Assembly: GCA_020050375.1 (NCBI GenBank)
Contig: JAGVKR010000705.1
Location: forward strand, 1 to 6,112
Direction of reading: 5' to 3'
Origin: Planctomycetales bacterium
GTDB taxonomy: Bacteria; Planctomycetota; Planctomycetia; Planctomycetales; Planctomycetaceae
DNA: 6,112 bases
In this document: positions 1-6,054 of the stretch, one piece after another
Position numbering within the stretch: position 1 is the stretch's first letter
Layout: each line of letters starts with the position of its first letter
Notes under the pieces: generated by a model
Seen by the model: only the letters and a program-made list of their open reading frames with translations
The model's database searches: none
Told to the model about the DNA's origin: nothing
Made by a program: the position numbers and the translations under genes

Positions 1-2
1 AC

Positions 3-110
3 GATCACGCTGGCCCTCTGATTCGCAAGGCGGCTTCCTTTGCTTTAGCGGTTCCGATCCAAAAAACACGCCATCGAAGATGGCAAAAGTCGAGCTCAGT
101 CGCGCGATAA
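3..110 (+). CDS. Possible 3' end of an upstream gene, or part of the ATPase gene in another frame
   Basis: From base 3 this frame is open to a TAA at 108-110 and gives 35 residues that start DHAGPLIRKAASFALAVPI and end in a basic, serine-rich tail. No start is in the window, so it would be the C-terminal end of a gene beginning further upstream. The first part looks protein-like but belongs to no family I recognise. A second reading is that only the part before the A run at 61-66 is real and that it continues into the ATPase frame: with one A fewer, this frame joins the ATPase frame with no stop. The base-2 frame is also open across this stretch (to the TGA at 215-217), so the assignment is weak. 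Confidence 0.22.
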   Translation, partial: DHAGPLIRKAASFALAVPIQKTRHRRWQKSSSVAR

Positions 111-213
111 TCCCCTCCAGGTCGACCGCCTTCCGAAGGATATTTCAGGCGTCGAACTGGATTACCCGGTTTACCAGTCCCCGCCGGAGAAAACGCGCCG
201 GAGCACCGGGGCC
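49..213 (+). other. In-frame, coding-like extension upstream of the ATPase start
   Basis: After an in-frame TAG at 46-48 the ATPase frame stays open through 55 codons up to the TTG at 214. The translation is hydrophilic and protein-like, for example RLPKDISGVELDYPVYQSPP just before the first membrane helix, and most codons end in G or C as in the gene itself. There is no ATG, GTG or TTG in frame here; the only candidates are rare starts (ATC 73, ATT 142, CTG 157). A soluble N-terminal tail before the first helix is normal for coupling-type ATPases. The real protein may therefore start upstream through a frameshift, or use a non-standard start. Both are inference. Confidence 0.4.
200..203 (+). 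promoter_or_regulatory. Candidate ribosome binding site for the TTG start at 214
   Basis: GGAG lies ten bases upstream of the TTG. This is an acceptable but slightly long spacing. It supports 214 as a usable start, although the coding-like sequence upstream argues that it may not be the true or only one. Confidence 0.3.
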
Positions 214-3036
214 TTGATTTTTGTCGCGGCCCTCGTCGCACCGCTCTTGGGCTGGACGGCGCATTTGGTGCCGTTCCCGTACTTGCACGGGGGGCTCAAC
301 ACGCTGGTCTTGATCGTCGCCGCCGGGTTCGTCGTTTTCGGATTTGTCGGTCGTTGGTCCCTGCTGCTCGCCTGCGTGGTGGCTGCCGCACTGTTGCCGA
401 TTTTAGCCTCGGTGGTGCGCGACGTTCCCTTCGCCTTCGCTGCCGCGCTGGTCGCGCTGCTCGGCAGCTGGATCTTCGCGGAATCACTCCTTACGAGTTA
501 CGTCTCCCTCAAATCCGCCGCGCCGGTTCCGCGCGAAACGGCCCTCGCGACTCGCCGGGCGCTGCGCTGGCGTTGGTTTTCTCCCTTTCGCCCGCTGCGC
601 GGGGCCGAGTTCCATCTCTTGAGCTGGATTTCGATCCCCGTCGCGGGATGGTTGATCGCGCGCCCGGTCGCCGAGCATTACGGGCATGGTGATTTTTTTG
701 CGGTCACCAAAGTCTTTCTGAAAATCGTCGCCTTTTCACTCCTGGCATCGGTGGCCCACGAGCGGCTGATCGCGCCGCTGTACGGTCGGCAGCCGTATTC
801 CCTTCGCACTCGTGCCCGAGCATTTTTTCGAGCATTGGTGGAATGGTGCAACTACAACCGGCTCGACACGCCCGGAGTGGGCGTCCATCAGGATCCCCGC
901 GGAAGCTGCGCCACGCGGCGGCGTCTGCTGATCGGAACTCTGATTGCGTGGGCCTGCGTTTGGGTCGGCCTGCAGCTTGAAACTTCCGTGACAGCCGATT
1001 TTTTCGCGCAATGGATTGTTCAGAATGCCTCCATGAGTGCGATCGCCGACGCGATCCAACGCGGCTCACGAGAAGGATGGCTAGAGCGGAAGCGCGAAGA
1101 AGAGCAAGGGCCGCTTCCCAAACTTTCCGAGGACGAGCGGAAATACGTCAGAAAACTTCCGCCGGATAAAGCGGAGCAATATCTCCAGGAACGAATCGTC
1201 TCTGAGAAGGCCGAAAAGGCAGCTGCGGAGCGGGCTCAGCGAGAAGCGGACGCCAACAAGCGGTTCGGCGAAATGCTGCGGAATTTCTGTTGGAAGCTCG
1301 GCGTCATCTCCCTCGAAGTGCTCATTCCGAGTTCGGTCATCCTGGCCGCCGCCTTATCGATCGCCTTTGGGATCTCGGGCCGGGTGTTGGCCGGTGCAGA
1401 ATCCCTGTTCGGCTCCGAACAGCGCCGCCGGATTCTTTCCACGGATAACTGGGAATTGCTGGTCGCCCGGGTGCATGGCTCTAAAGACGGGATCGAAAAA
1501 GACAGCATCTTTCTGGGCACGAACAGCAGCGACGACACCCCCATTCTGGTCCCTCGGAAAGTGTTTCGAGAACATGCGCACGTTTTGGGGGATTCCGGGG
1601 CGGGCAAAACGAGCATGGGCCTCATGCCGCTCATCACGCAACTGATGCGGTTCAGTGATTGCTCGATTATCGTCATTGACTTGAAGGCCGACGATCAATT
1701 CGTTTTCGAATCGCTCAAGCACGAAGCGGACGAGCTAACGAAGCGCTCGGAGAAGCCCTATCCATTCCGGTGGTTCACGACCGTCGTCGGCCACTCTTCG
1801 TTCGCGTTCAACCCGCTGGCACAGAGCTTCATGCCCAAGCTCTCGCCGGCTCAGCGCGCGGACATCCTCACCGCCGCTTTAGGCCTGCAATACGGCACCG
1901 ACTACGGCCGCAAATACTTCGGCGATGCGAATTACGAGGTGCTGTTGCACGCGTTGGAGGAACATCCGGAGATCCAAAGCCTGGCAGAGCTTGAATCGAT
2001 CCTCGCGGGCATCGCCCACTTTCCCATCGCTGCCGAAACGAAGAAAGCCGGCACGAACGTCACATCGTCGATCCGTCGGTTGCGAAACATTCGGGCACTC
2101 AATGCTTGTCGCTCACAAGGGACGCCGCAACTTGTGCTGGACTATGCGATCGACCTCGACCAAATATTCTCCCAGCCCCAAGCCCTGTACGTCGCGCTCC
2201 CCCCCGCGTCCGGGGTTTCCAGCACGGCTGAGATTGCTCGGATTTTTCTCTATTCTTTGCTCGCTGCTGCCCAGGCACATCGCAAAGACCGAACCCCGGT
2301 GTATCTGATCGTCGACGAGTTTCAGCGAATCGTCTCCAAAAACGTCGAGTTGTTCCTGCAGCAGGCCCGCAGCATGGGGATTGGCTGCATTTTGTCCAAT
2401 CAATCGTTGTCCGACCTCGATGCAGTCGGCAGCGACCTCATTTCGGCTGTCCGGGCCAATACACGTTTTCGCCAGGTGTACGGCGCCGGCAATCAGGCCG
2501 ACATTGACGATCTGATCCACACCGGCGGCGAAACGATGTACGCCGTGCGAGGCTGGGGATTTATTCGAGGGCTGTTTGGTTACGCCGAGAGAGGAGTCAG
2601 CGTGAGCGAACAGCGCGGCTATCGCCTGACGATCAATGACATCCTGCTCGCCACCGACGCACCCGGTCGCAACATCACCTGCGTGCGTCGGGGTGAAGGT
2701 TATGCACAGTTCGGAGGCATGCCCTTCGTCATGGATTCGGTCTATCATATTCCCCGAGGGAAGTATGAGGAGCGGGTGGACCAAGAATGGCCCAGCCAAG
2801 ACGCACGGACCGTCGTCGCAACAATTGCCGACACCGTCATTAAGGCCGTCGGTGGCGCCATAATCGTCAAGCCCGACTCCTTGTCCAATGACGAGAACGA
2901 CGCGGACGAAGAGCTTGCTCCCGCGTCAGAAATGGACCTGGACCGCATTACCGACGAGGTGCAACGGGAAGAAGAACAACGTCGGGCGAAACGCAAGGCG
3001 CGACGCAAACGCGGACCCTCCGCTTCTCCCCCATGA
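214..3036 (+). CDS. VirD4/TraG/TraD-like membrane-anchored coupling ATPase
   Basis: This 940-residue protein looks like a type IV coupling-protein ATPase of the FtsK/HerA superfamily. That family forms inner-membrane hexamers that pump DNA or protein using ATP. The N-terminal 395 residues hold about eight hydrophobic helices (roughly 1-20, 29-46, 48-67, 71-94, 132-150, 161-182, 237-255 and 360-385). A charged, probably coiled-coil stretch (about 285-356) sits between the last two. The motor follows: Walker A GDSGAGKTS (459-467), a VIDLKADD strand motif (487-494) like the D-P-K motif of VirD4, a helical subdomain (about 540-640), Walker B VYLIVDEF (696-703, acidic D701 and E702), and the ILSNQSLSDL sensor-like motif (726-735). 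FRQVYGAGN (752-760), leading into a conserved-looking DDLIHTGG, matches the region after the sensor in TraG/TraD proteins. The C-terminus turns acidic (891-920), then strongly basic (921-933), as in tails that bind substrates. The TTG start is uncertain because the frame is open and protein-like back to 49. The stop overlaps the next gene by ATGA. The ATPase class is confident. The substrate is unknown, and no relaxase or other secretion gene is visible. Confidence 0.88.
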   Translation: MIFVAALVAPLLGWTAHLVPFPYLHGGLNTLVLIVAAGFVVFGFVGRWSLLLACVVAAALLPILASVVRDVPFAFAAALVALLGSWIFAESLLTSYVSLKSAAPVPRETALATRRALRWRWFSPFRPLRGAEFHLLSWISIPVAGWLIARPVAEHYGHGDFFAVTKVFLKIVAFSLLASVAHERLIAPLYGRQPYSLRTRARAFFRALVEWCNYNRLDTPGVGVHQDPRGSCATRRRLLIGTLIAWACVWVGLQLETSVTADFFAQWIVQNASMSAIADAIQRGSREGWLERKREEEQGPLPKLSEDERKYVRKLPPDKAEQYLQERIVSEKAEKAAAERAQREADANKRFGEMLRNFCWKLGVISLEVLIPSSVILAAALSIAFGISGRVLAGAESLFGSEQRRRILSTDNWELLVARVHGSKDGIEKDSIFLGTNSSDDTPILVPRKVFREHAHVLGDSGAGKTSMGLMPLITQLMRFSDCSIIVIDLKADDQFVFESLKHEADELTKRSEKPYPFRWFTTVVGHSSFAFNPLAQSFMPKLSPAQRADILTAALGLQYGTDYGRKYFGDANYEVLLHALEEHPEIQSLAELESILAGIAHFPIAAETKKAGTNVTSSIRRLRNIRALNACRSQGTPQLVLDYAIDLDQIFSQPQALYVALPPASGVSSTAEIARIFLYSLLAAAQAHRKDRTPVYLIVDEFQRIVSKNVELFLQQARSMGIGCILSNQSLSDLDAVGSDLISAVRANTRFRQVYGAGNQADIDDLIHTGGETMYAVRGWGFIRGLFGYAERGVSVSEQRGYRLTINDILLATDAPGRNITCVRRGEGYAQFGGMPFVMDSVYHIPRGKYEERVDQEWPSQDARTVVATIADTVIKAVGGAIIVKPDSLSNDENDADEELAPASEMDLDRITDEVQREEEQRRAKRKARRKRGPSASPP

Positions 3037-3980
3037 AGTCGAGAGAAATCATGGAACCATCACCTTCCCACACAAGCCCTCCGTTGAATCCTCGTACCGA
3101 CGAGGTCATTCTCGGAAAACCCACGATCCTCTTGTGGATTGTGCTGTTCGCGGTCGTCGCGGGAGTTGCGGCGTTGTTTGCCGATTGGCGATTCCCCGTC
3201 TGGACCATGAGCACGGCCGACCGCGAGGAGGATGAAGAACGAGAATTCTTGGAACGATTGGCCAGGCGCAATTCGAAAGTCAACCGCCAACTGGAGAATC
3301 TTTCGAAACAGTCGGTGTGGGAACTGACGCGACGAAAGCTCGAAAGCTATTCGACCATCCTCGAAGATCTAATTGCAGAGCAGGCAAAGTTCGCGCACGA
3401 GGTCAAGGAACTGGAGACGAATGAATTGGGACGCCGAATTGCAGCACGGCCGTCGCTCGTGGACACGTTCTTGTTCATGCGCGACTGGCCGTTGCTCCTC
3501 CCCGTAGACATCGAGAACGGCCGCGTGGTGATCGCACGGTATCGCAAGACGTGCGACAAGGCACTGTCTGACCCCACCTTCGGATTGGCGTACGACGTAA
3601 AAAACGACCTCGTAATAGAAGGACTGCGTGAAGGCTTTAACGATCGAAAAGCGCTGCTCGCAACGCAACGGCAGAGCTTGGAAGATCTCAAGACCGCGGC
3701 GAAGTCAGTCCCTCCCACCATGGAGAGCTTGGGGGTCGTCGCGGCCCGCCGGCAACAGGAATTGCTGCACGAACTGCAGCGCGAGGTCGCGAAAGATTCT
3801 ATCCGGCTCAAGGACGAGTCCGATGAACGAGTTCGGCAGGCGCTGCTTGCGGCCAATCGTCACGTGATTGAAGCTCAGGAAAAACTTCGCATGGCAGAAG
3901 CGCAGGCCACTTCCGAACGGGCCAAACAGATCATCAAGGAACTTCAGCTTCGCCTCGACGCCATTCAACCGCGTCGCTGA
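3033..3980 (+). CDS. Single-pass membrane protein with long helical, coiled-coil-like domain
   Basis: I do not recognise a family for this 315-residue protein. A polar N-terminus (1-30) is followed by one strong membrane helix (about 31-50, starting TILLWIVLFAVVAGV). After an acidic patch (REEDEEREFLERL, 63-75) come long stretches rich in E, K, R, Q, L and A, around 68-137 and 205-312, which look helical and partly coiled-coil. A less charged central block (about 138-195, with RDWPLLLPVDIENGRVVIARY) may be a small folded domain. Charge around the helix weakly favours the N-terminus inside and the helical part in the periplasm. The ATG overlaps the ATPase stop (ATGA) and has no Shine-Dalgarno sequence, which suggests translational coupling. 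A second in-frame ATG at 3051 has a GAGAG upstream and could be the real start, six residues shorter. The tight coupling suggests that it works with the ATPase, perhaps as a membrane partner or scaffold; this is inference. Confidence 0.8.
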   Translation: MKSREIMEPSPSHTSPPLNPRTDEVILGKPTILLWIVLFAVVAGVAALFADWRFPVWTMSTADREEDEEREFLERLARRNSKVNRQLENLSKQSVWELTRRKLESYSTILEDLIAEQAKFAHEVKELETNELGRRIAARPSLVDTFLFMRDWPLLLPVDIENGRVVIARYRKTCDKALSDPTFGLAYDVKNDLVIEGLREGFNDRKALLATQRQSLEDLKTAAKSVPPTMESLGVVAARRQQELLHELQREVAKDSIRLKDESDERVRQALLAANRHVIEAQEKLRMAEAQATSERAKQIIKELQLRLDAIQPRR

Positions 3981-4069
3981 CCGCCACCGAACAATGCGCG
4001 CCCCCTCAACACCGCAAGCTGCCACAGACCGGAAAAAGCGATGCCCCCTTATTATTGACTGCCCGGGGG

Positions 4070-4094
4070 CGAGGTCAGGTCCACCTTGGTTTTT
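4070..4094 (+). terminator. Candidate intrinsic terminator after the ATPase/coiled-coil pair
   Basis: CGAGGT (4070-4075) pairs with ACCTTG (4083-4088) through six pairs including one G-T, around a seven-base loop. It is followed by G and five Ts (4090-4094). The stem is short, so termination would be modest. It lies 90 bases past the stop at 3980 and would split the window into two transcription units. In the rest of the 201-base gap (3981-4181) I see no convincing gene. A TTGACT at 4055-4060 resembles a -35 box but has no good -10 partner. Confidence 0.4.
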
Positions 4095-4170
4095 GCCACT
4101 CGGCGGGCACAGTGGGATCGAGGAAATGATACGGTCCACCGAACAAAATGTCGATGCTTCTCGAATCCGT

Positions 4171-4175
4171 CGGAG
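4171..4175 (+). promoter_or_regulatory. Ribosome binding site that fixes the start at 4182
   Basis: CGGAG sits six bases upstream of the ATG at 4182. An earlier in-frame ATG at 4086 would add 32 residues. The paralogue downstream begins at exactly the same MW residue pair, so the 4182 start is strongly preferred. Confidence 0.6.
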
Positions 4176-4181
4176 TCTGCG

Positions 4182-4286
4182 ATGTGGCTGATCCGTCGAA
4201 TCCTGGATATCCGTCACGTGTTCATCGGGCTGGCCGCTGCGGCGGCGGCCGTCTGGATCGTGCAACCGTACGAACTGCGAGTACCG
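4182..4286 (+). repeat. Gene-internal diverged repeat (second copy at 4949-5053)
   Basis: The first 105 bases of the two tandem paralogues match at 82 positions by my count, without gaps. Fifteen of the 20 differing codons are synonymous, leaving 30 of 35 residues identical. The repeat is the product of gene duplication rather than a mobile or recombination element. It encodes the basic leader, the membrane helix and the QPYELR motif. Confidence 0.75.
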
Positions 4287-4877
4287 GACTATTTACCGGC
4301 GCCGCTGGATCAGTACGAACCACAGCTCTGGAATGCGGAAGCGAAAATTCGGCAGAACCTCGGTTTGTCCCCGAGACCGGTGCGACCGTACACCCCGCAG
4401 GAGCGTGTCGAACTCGGCGAACTCCTATTTGCGAGGCTGTTCAAGGCCAGGTCCGAGTTCAATGCGATCCGTGACGCGGGAACTGAAGTAGTTCGCAAGG
4501 AACTCTATAAAGGCTCCGAACACCTTCGAAAGGACCGGCCACCCGACTTGAATCTAACGGATATTTTAAGAGCACGCTTAAGTCCCGAACTGTGGGATGC
4601 CTGGCGCGCTAACCTCTATTTTCAAGCACTTGATGGGGCATATAAGGAGTTCACGGTACTCGCGAAGCGCACAAACCGGACGCGAGAACAAGAGGATCAG
4701 ATGTGGTCGCTGGTCGAATCCTGCGGCGCAGATCTACAAATTCCCTACGATGAAACGTCCAAACGATTCGACTTGGACGCACAGTTGCCGAAGACCGCTC
4801 CCGAGGTCAGAGTGCAGATGATTAAGGAAGCGTACCGTATCCTCACTGGAAAATCCTGGGAATCCGTCAGCCGCTGA
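4182..4877 (+). CDS. Single-pass membrane protein, first of two tandem paralogues
   Basis: This 231-residue protein matches no family I can name. It opens with a short basic, amphipathic segment (MWLIRRILDIRH, 1-12), then an alanine-rich membrane helix (about 13-28) and a QPYELR motif (28-33). Arginines before the helix suggest an N-in, C-out topology with a periplasmic C-terminal domain. That domain has RVELGELLFARL (75-86), helical segments (about 135-165, with AKRT at 161-164), a single cysteine in VESCGADLQIPYDE (178-191), SKRFDL (193-198) and a terminal LTGKSW (221-226). There is no signal-peptidase site and no CxxCH. The start is chosen from the ribosome binding site and from alignment with the next gene. 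It is separated from the upstream gene by 201 bases with a possible terminator, so it may have its own promoter. A shared role with the upstream ATPase is suggested only by proximity and by membrane location. Confidence 0.82.
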   Translation: MWLIRRILDIRHVFIGLAAAAAAVWIVQPYELRVPDYLPAPLDQYEPQLWNAEAKIRQNLGLSPRPVRPYTPQERVELGELLFARLFKARSEFNAIRDAGTEVVRKELYKGSEHLRKDRPPDLNLTDILRARLSPELWDAWRANLYFQALDGAYKEFTVLAKRTNRTREQEDQMWSLVESCGADLQIPYDETSKRFDLDAQLPKTAPEVRVQMIKEAYRILTGKSWESVSR

Positions 4878-4900
4878 TCCCCCGATGGGTTGGCTGGTGA

Positions 4901-4917
4901 GCCGCATTCGATGCGGC
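4901..4917 (+). other. Perfect 7-bp hairpin between the paralogues
   Basis: GCCGCAT (4901-4907), loop TCG, then ATGCGGC (4911-4917) form a perfect stem in the 71-base gap. No T run follows, so it is not a standard intrinsic terminator. It could be an mRNA stabiliser or processing element between two co-transcribed genes. A palindrome CGCGATCGCG (4930-4939) follows, just before the next start. Confidence 0.4.
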
Positions 4918-4948
4918 GCCTAATCACGCCGCGATCGCGCGAACACTC

Positions 4949-5875
4949 ATGTGGATTATCCACCGAATCCTGGACATTCGACACGTGGTCATCGGCCTTG
5001 CTGCCGCTGGGGCCGCAGTCTGGATTGTGCAGCCGTACGAGTTGCGCCTGCCGGAACGTTTCCCTCTGTTCCTGGCGCCTTACGAGGAATCCATTCGCGA
5101 CGTGGACTGGATGGTCCGCCGACAGTTTAGACCGCGTCGACAGACACCCCCCTCGCATGCGCTCGATCGTTCTGAGCACTCGTACGTTGCGGCCGAAGTA
5201 CCTCCACGCTCCGATCAACCCGCGGAGATCCGCGCTGAGCAGAGACCGCAGACGCCGGCCAGCGCAACGCCCCTTCTCAAGAAAATGAACGAAGGTCAAC
5301 GCGTAAAGCCCGACTTCAGTCGGCCAAAGATTTTCGAAGACGACGACGAAGAAGGGCCTCGGCCCAGCCAGGCCAAAGAAAAGCCCACACCGAGTACGCT
5401 GGAAGCGCTGCAACATACGCCGACGGGCCGTGTTGAACTCGGCGAACGTCTCTTTTCGAGAATGTCTCGAGTCAAGTCCACGATCGAAGCGATCAAACCG
5501 GCGATTGACAAAGAGTTCAACAAACGAGGAATTAAATCGACCAACGACCAGGCGGTCCTCTTTTCTGTGGACTTCGAGCTCGCCAAGGCCTGGGGCGACA
5601 CCACCTACGCCAGGCGCTTTCCCGAGCGGGAGTTCGGACCGGCCTGGCGACGCTTTGACGAACTGGTGAAAGTCGCCAAGCGGACTCCCCAACAGGAGCA
5701 GGAACTTTGGAACCTGATCGTGGTCTGCGGCCGCGACTGGCTTAGAATCCCGTTCGACGAGAAGTCGCAACGGTTCGACCTCAGCGCCAAGCTGGAAGCG
5801 TCGGCGCCGGAAATGTGGGTCGAGAAACATAAGGAGCTGTATCAGACGCTCAGCGGCAAACCGTGGGGGTCTTAG
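4949..5875 (+). CDS. Single-pass membrane protein with long charged linker, second tandem paralogue
   Basis: This 308-residue protein is the paralogue of the gene just upstream. Its first 35 residues (MWIIHRILDIRH, then the alanine-rich helix about 13-28 and QPYELR) differ from the upstream copy at only five positions. Its C-terminal domain aligns too: TP..RVELGERLFSR (157-171), VAKRT (242-246), VCGRDWLRIPFDE (259-271), SQRFDL (273-278) and LSGKPW (301-306). Between these lies a proline-rich, highly charged region (about 51-155, including EDDDEEGPRP at 130-139), much longer than in the paralogue and probably disordered. The expected topology is N-in with the linker and C-terminal domain in the periplasm. 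No clear Shine-Dalgarno precedes the ATG, so translation may depend on the upstream gene, 71 bases away. The start is supported by the paralogue alignment. Function is unknown; a flexible reach across the periplasm would fit the linker, as inference. Confidence 0.82.
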   Translation: MWIIHRILDIRHVVIGLAAAGAAVWIVQPYELRLPERFPLFLAPYEESIRDVDWMVRRQFRPRRQTPPSHALDRSEHSYVAAEVPPRSDQPAEIRAEQRPQTPASATPLLKKMNEGQRVKPDFSRPKIFEDDDEEGPRPSQAKEKPTPSTLEALQHTPTGRVELGERLFSRMSRVKSTIEAIKPAIDKEFNKRGIKSTNDQAVLFSVDFELAKAWGDTTYARRFPEREFGPAWRRFDELVKVAKRTPQQEQELWNLIVVCGRDWLRIPFDEKSQRFDLSAKLEASAPEMWVEKHKELYQTLSGKPWGS

Positions 5876-5906
5876 CTCATTGACCAGAACAACCCTTGGC
5901 CGTGGG

Positions 5907-5921
5907 GGACCCCAACGGTCC
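5907..5921 (+). other. Small GC-rich stem-loop after the last complete gene
   Basis: GGACC (5907-5911) and GGTCC (5917-5921) form a perfect five-pair stem around a CCAAC loop, 32 bases after the stop at 5875. A GGGGG before it and a CCCCC at 5931-5935 could form a competing, longer pairing. There is no T tract. Confidence 0.25.
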
Positions 5922-5968
5922 ACTCTTGCTCCCCCGTGACTTCACACCGAAGTAGCGGAAGCGAACAG

Positions 5969-5987
5969 GCCGGGGCCTACCCCCGGC
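5969..5987 (+). terminator. GC-rich hairpin, possible transcript end of the paralogue unit
   Basis: GCCGGGG (5969-5975) and CCCCGGC (5981-5987) form a perfect seven-pair stem around a five-base loop. An alternative outer pairing of CAGGC (5966-5970) with GCCTG (5992-5996) is also possible. No run of Ts follows, so it may mark the 3' end of the message or a weak terminator rather than a canonical one. It is the strongest stem in the 179-base gap 5876-6054, where I see no gene. Confidence 0.35.
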
Positions 5988-6054
5988 GGTTGCCTGGTCG
6001 GTTCTGATATTCCGGTCATTCCCTCTGGCGGCTCGGCTGTGTTATGCAGGGGGC

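Noticed and set aside
2113..2799. Minus-strand open frame of 228 codons within the ATPase gene
   Set aside because: The + strand here encodes the Walker B and sensor regions, which are clearly real; the antisense frame is a shadow.
214..3036. Conjugation system proper
   Set aside because: Only the coupling-type ATPase is recognisable. Without a relaxase, VirB4 or mating-pore genes in view, calling this a conjugative element is not supported.
4126..4191. Possible 21-codon leader peptide ending over the 4182 start
   Set aside because: There is an AGGA before the ATG, but only one base away, and nothing shows a regulatory role such as runs of one amino acid codon or attenuator pairing.
4410..4440. 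VELGELLF resembles the ELGRLLF motif of di-haem cytochrome c peroxidases
   Set aside because: Neither paralogue has a CxxCH haem-binding motif, and each C-terminal domain has only a single cysteine, so the likeness is by chance.
4148..4474. Overlapping + strand frame of 108 codons across the start of the first paralogue
   Set aside because: The other frame is confirmed by its paralogue. This translation has no homology to the equivalent frame of the second copy and looks like low-complexity shadow sequence.
4931..4938. GCGATCGC, the cyanobacterial HIP1 palindrome
   Set aside because: I found only one more copy (1039-1046) in 6.1 kb, far below the density in HIP1-rich cyanobacteria and in line with chance in GC-rich DNA.
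4745..5923. Long open frame of 392 codons on the minus strand
   Set aside because: It lies opposite the second paralogue and the end of the first, both supported by mutual homology. Long antisense open frames are common in GC-rich genes, and the translation looks unlike a real protein.
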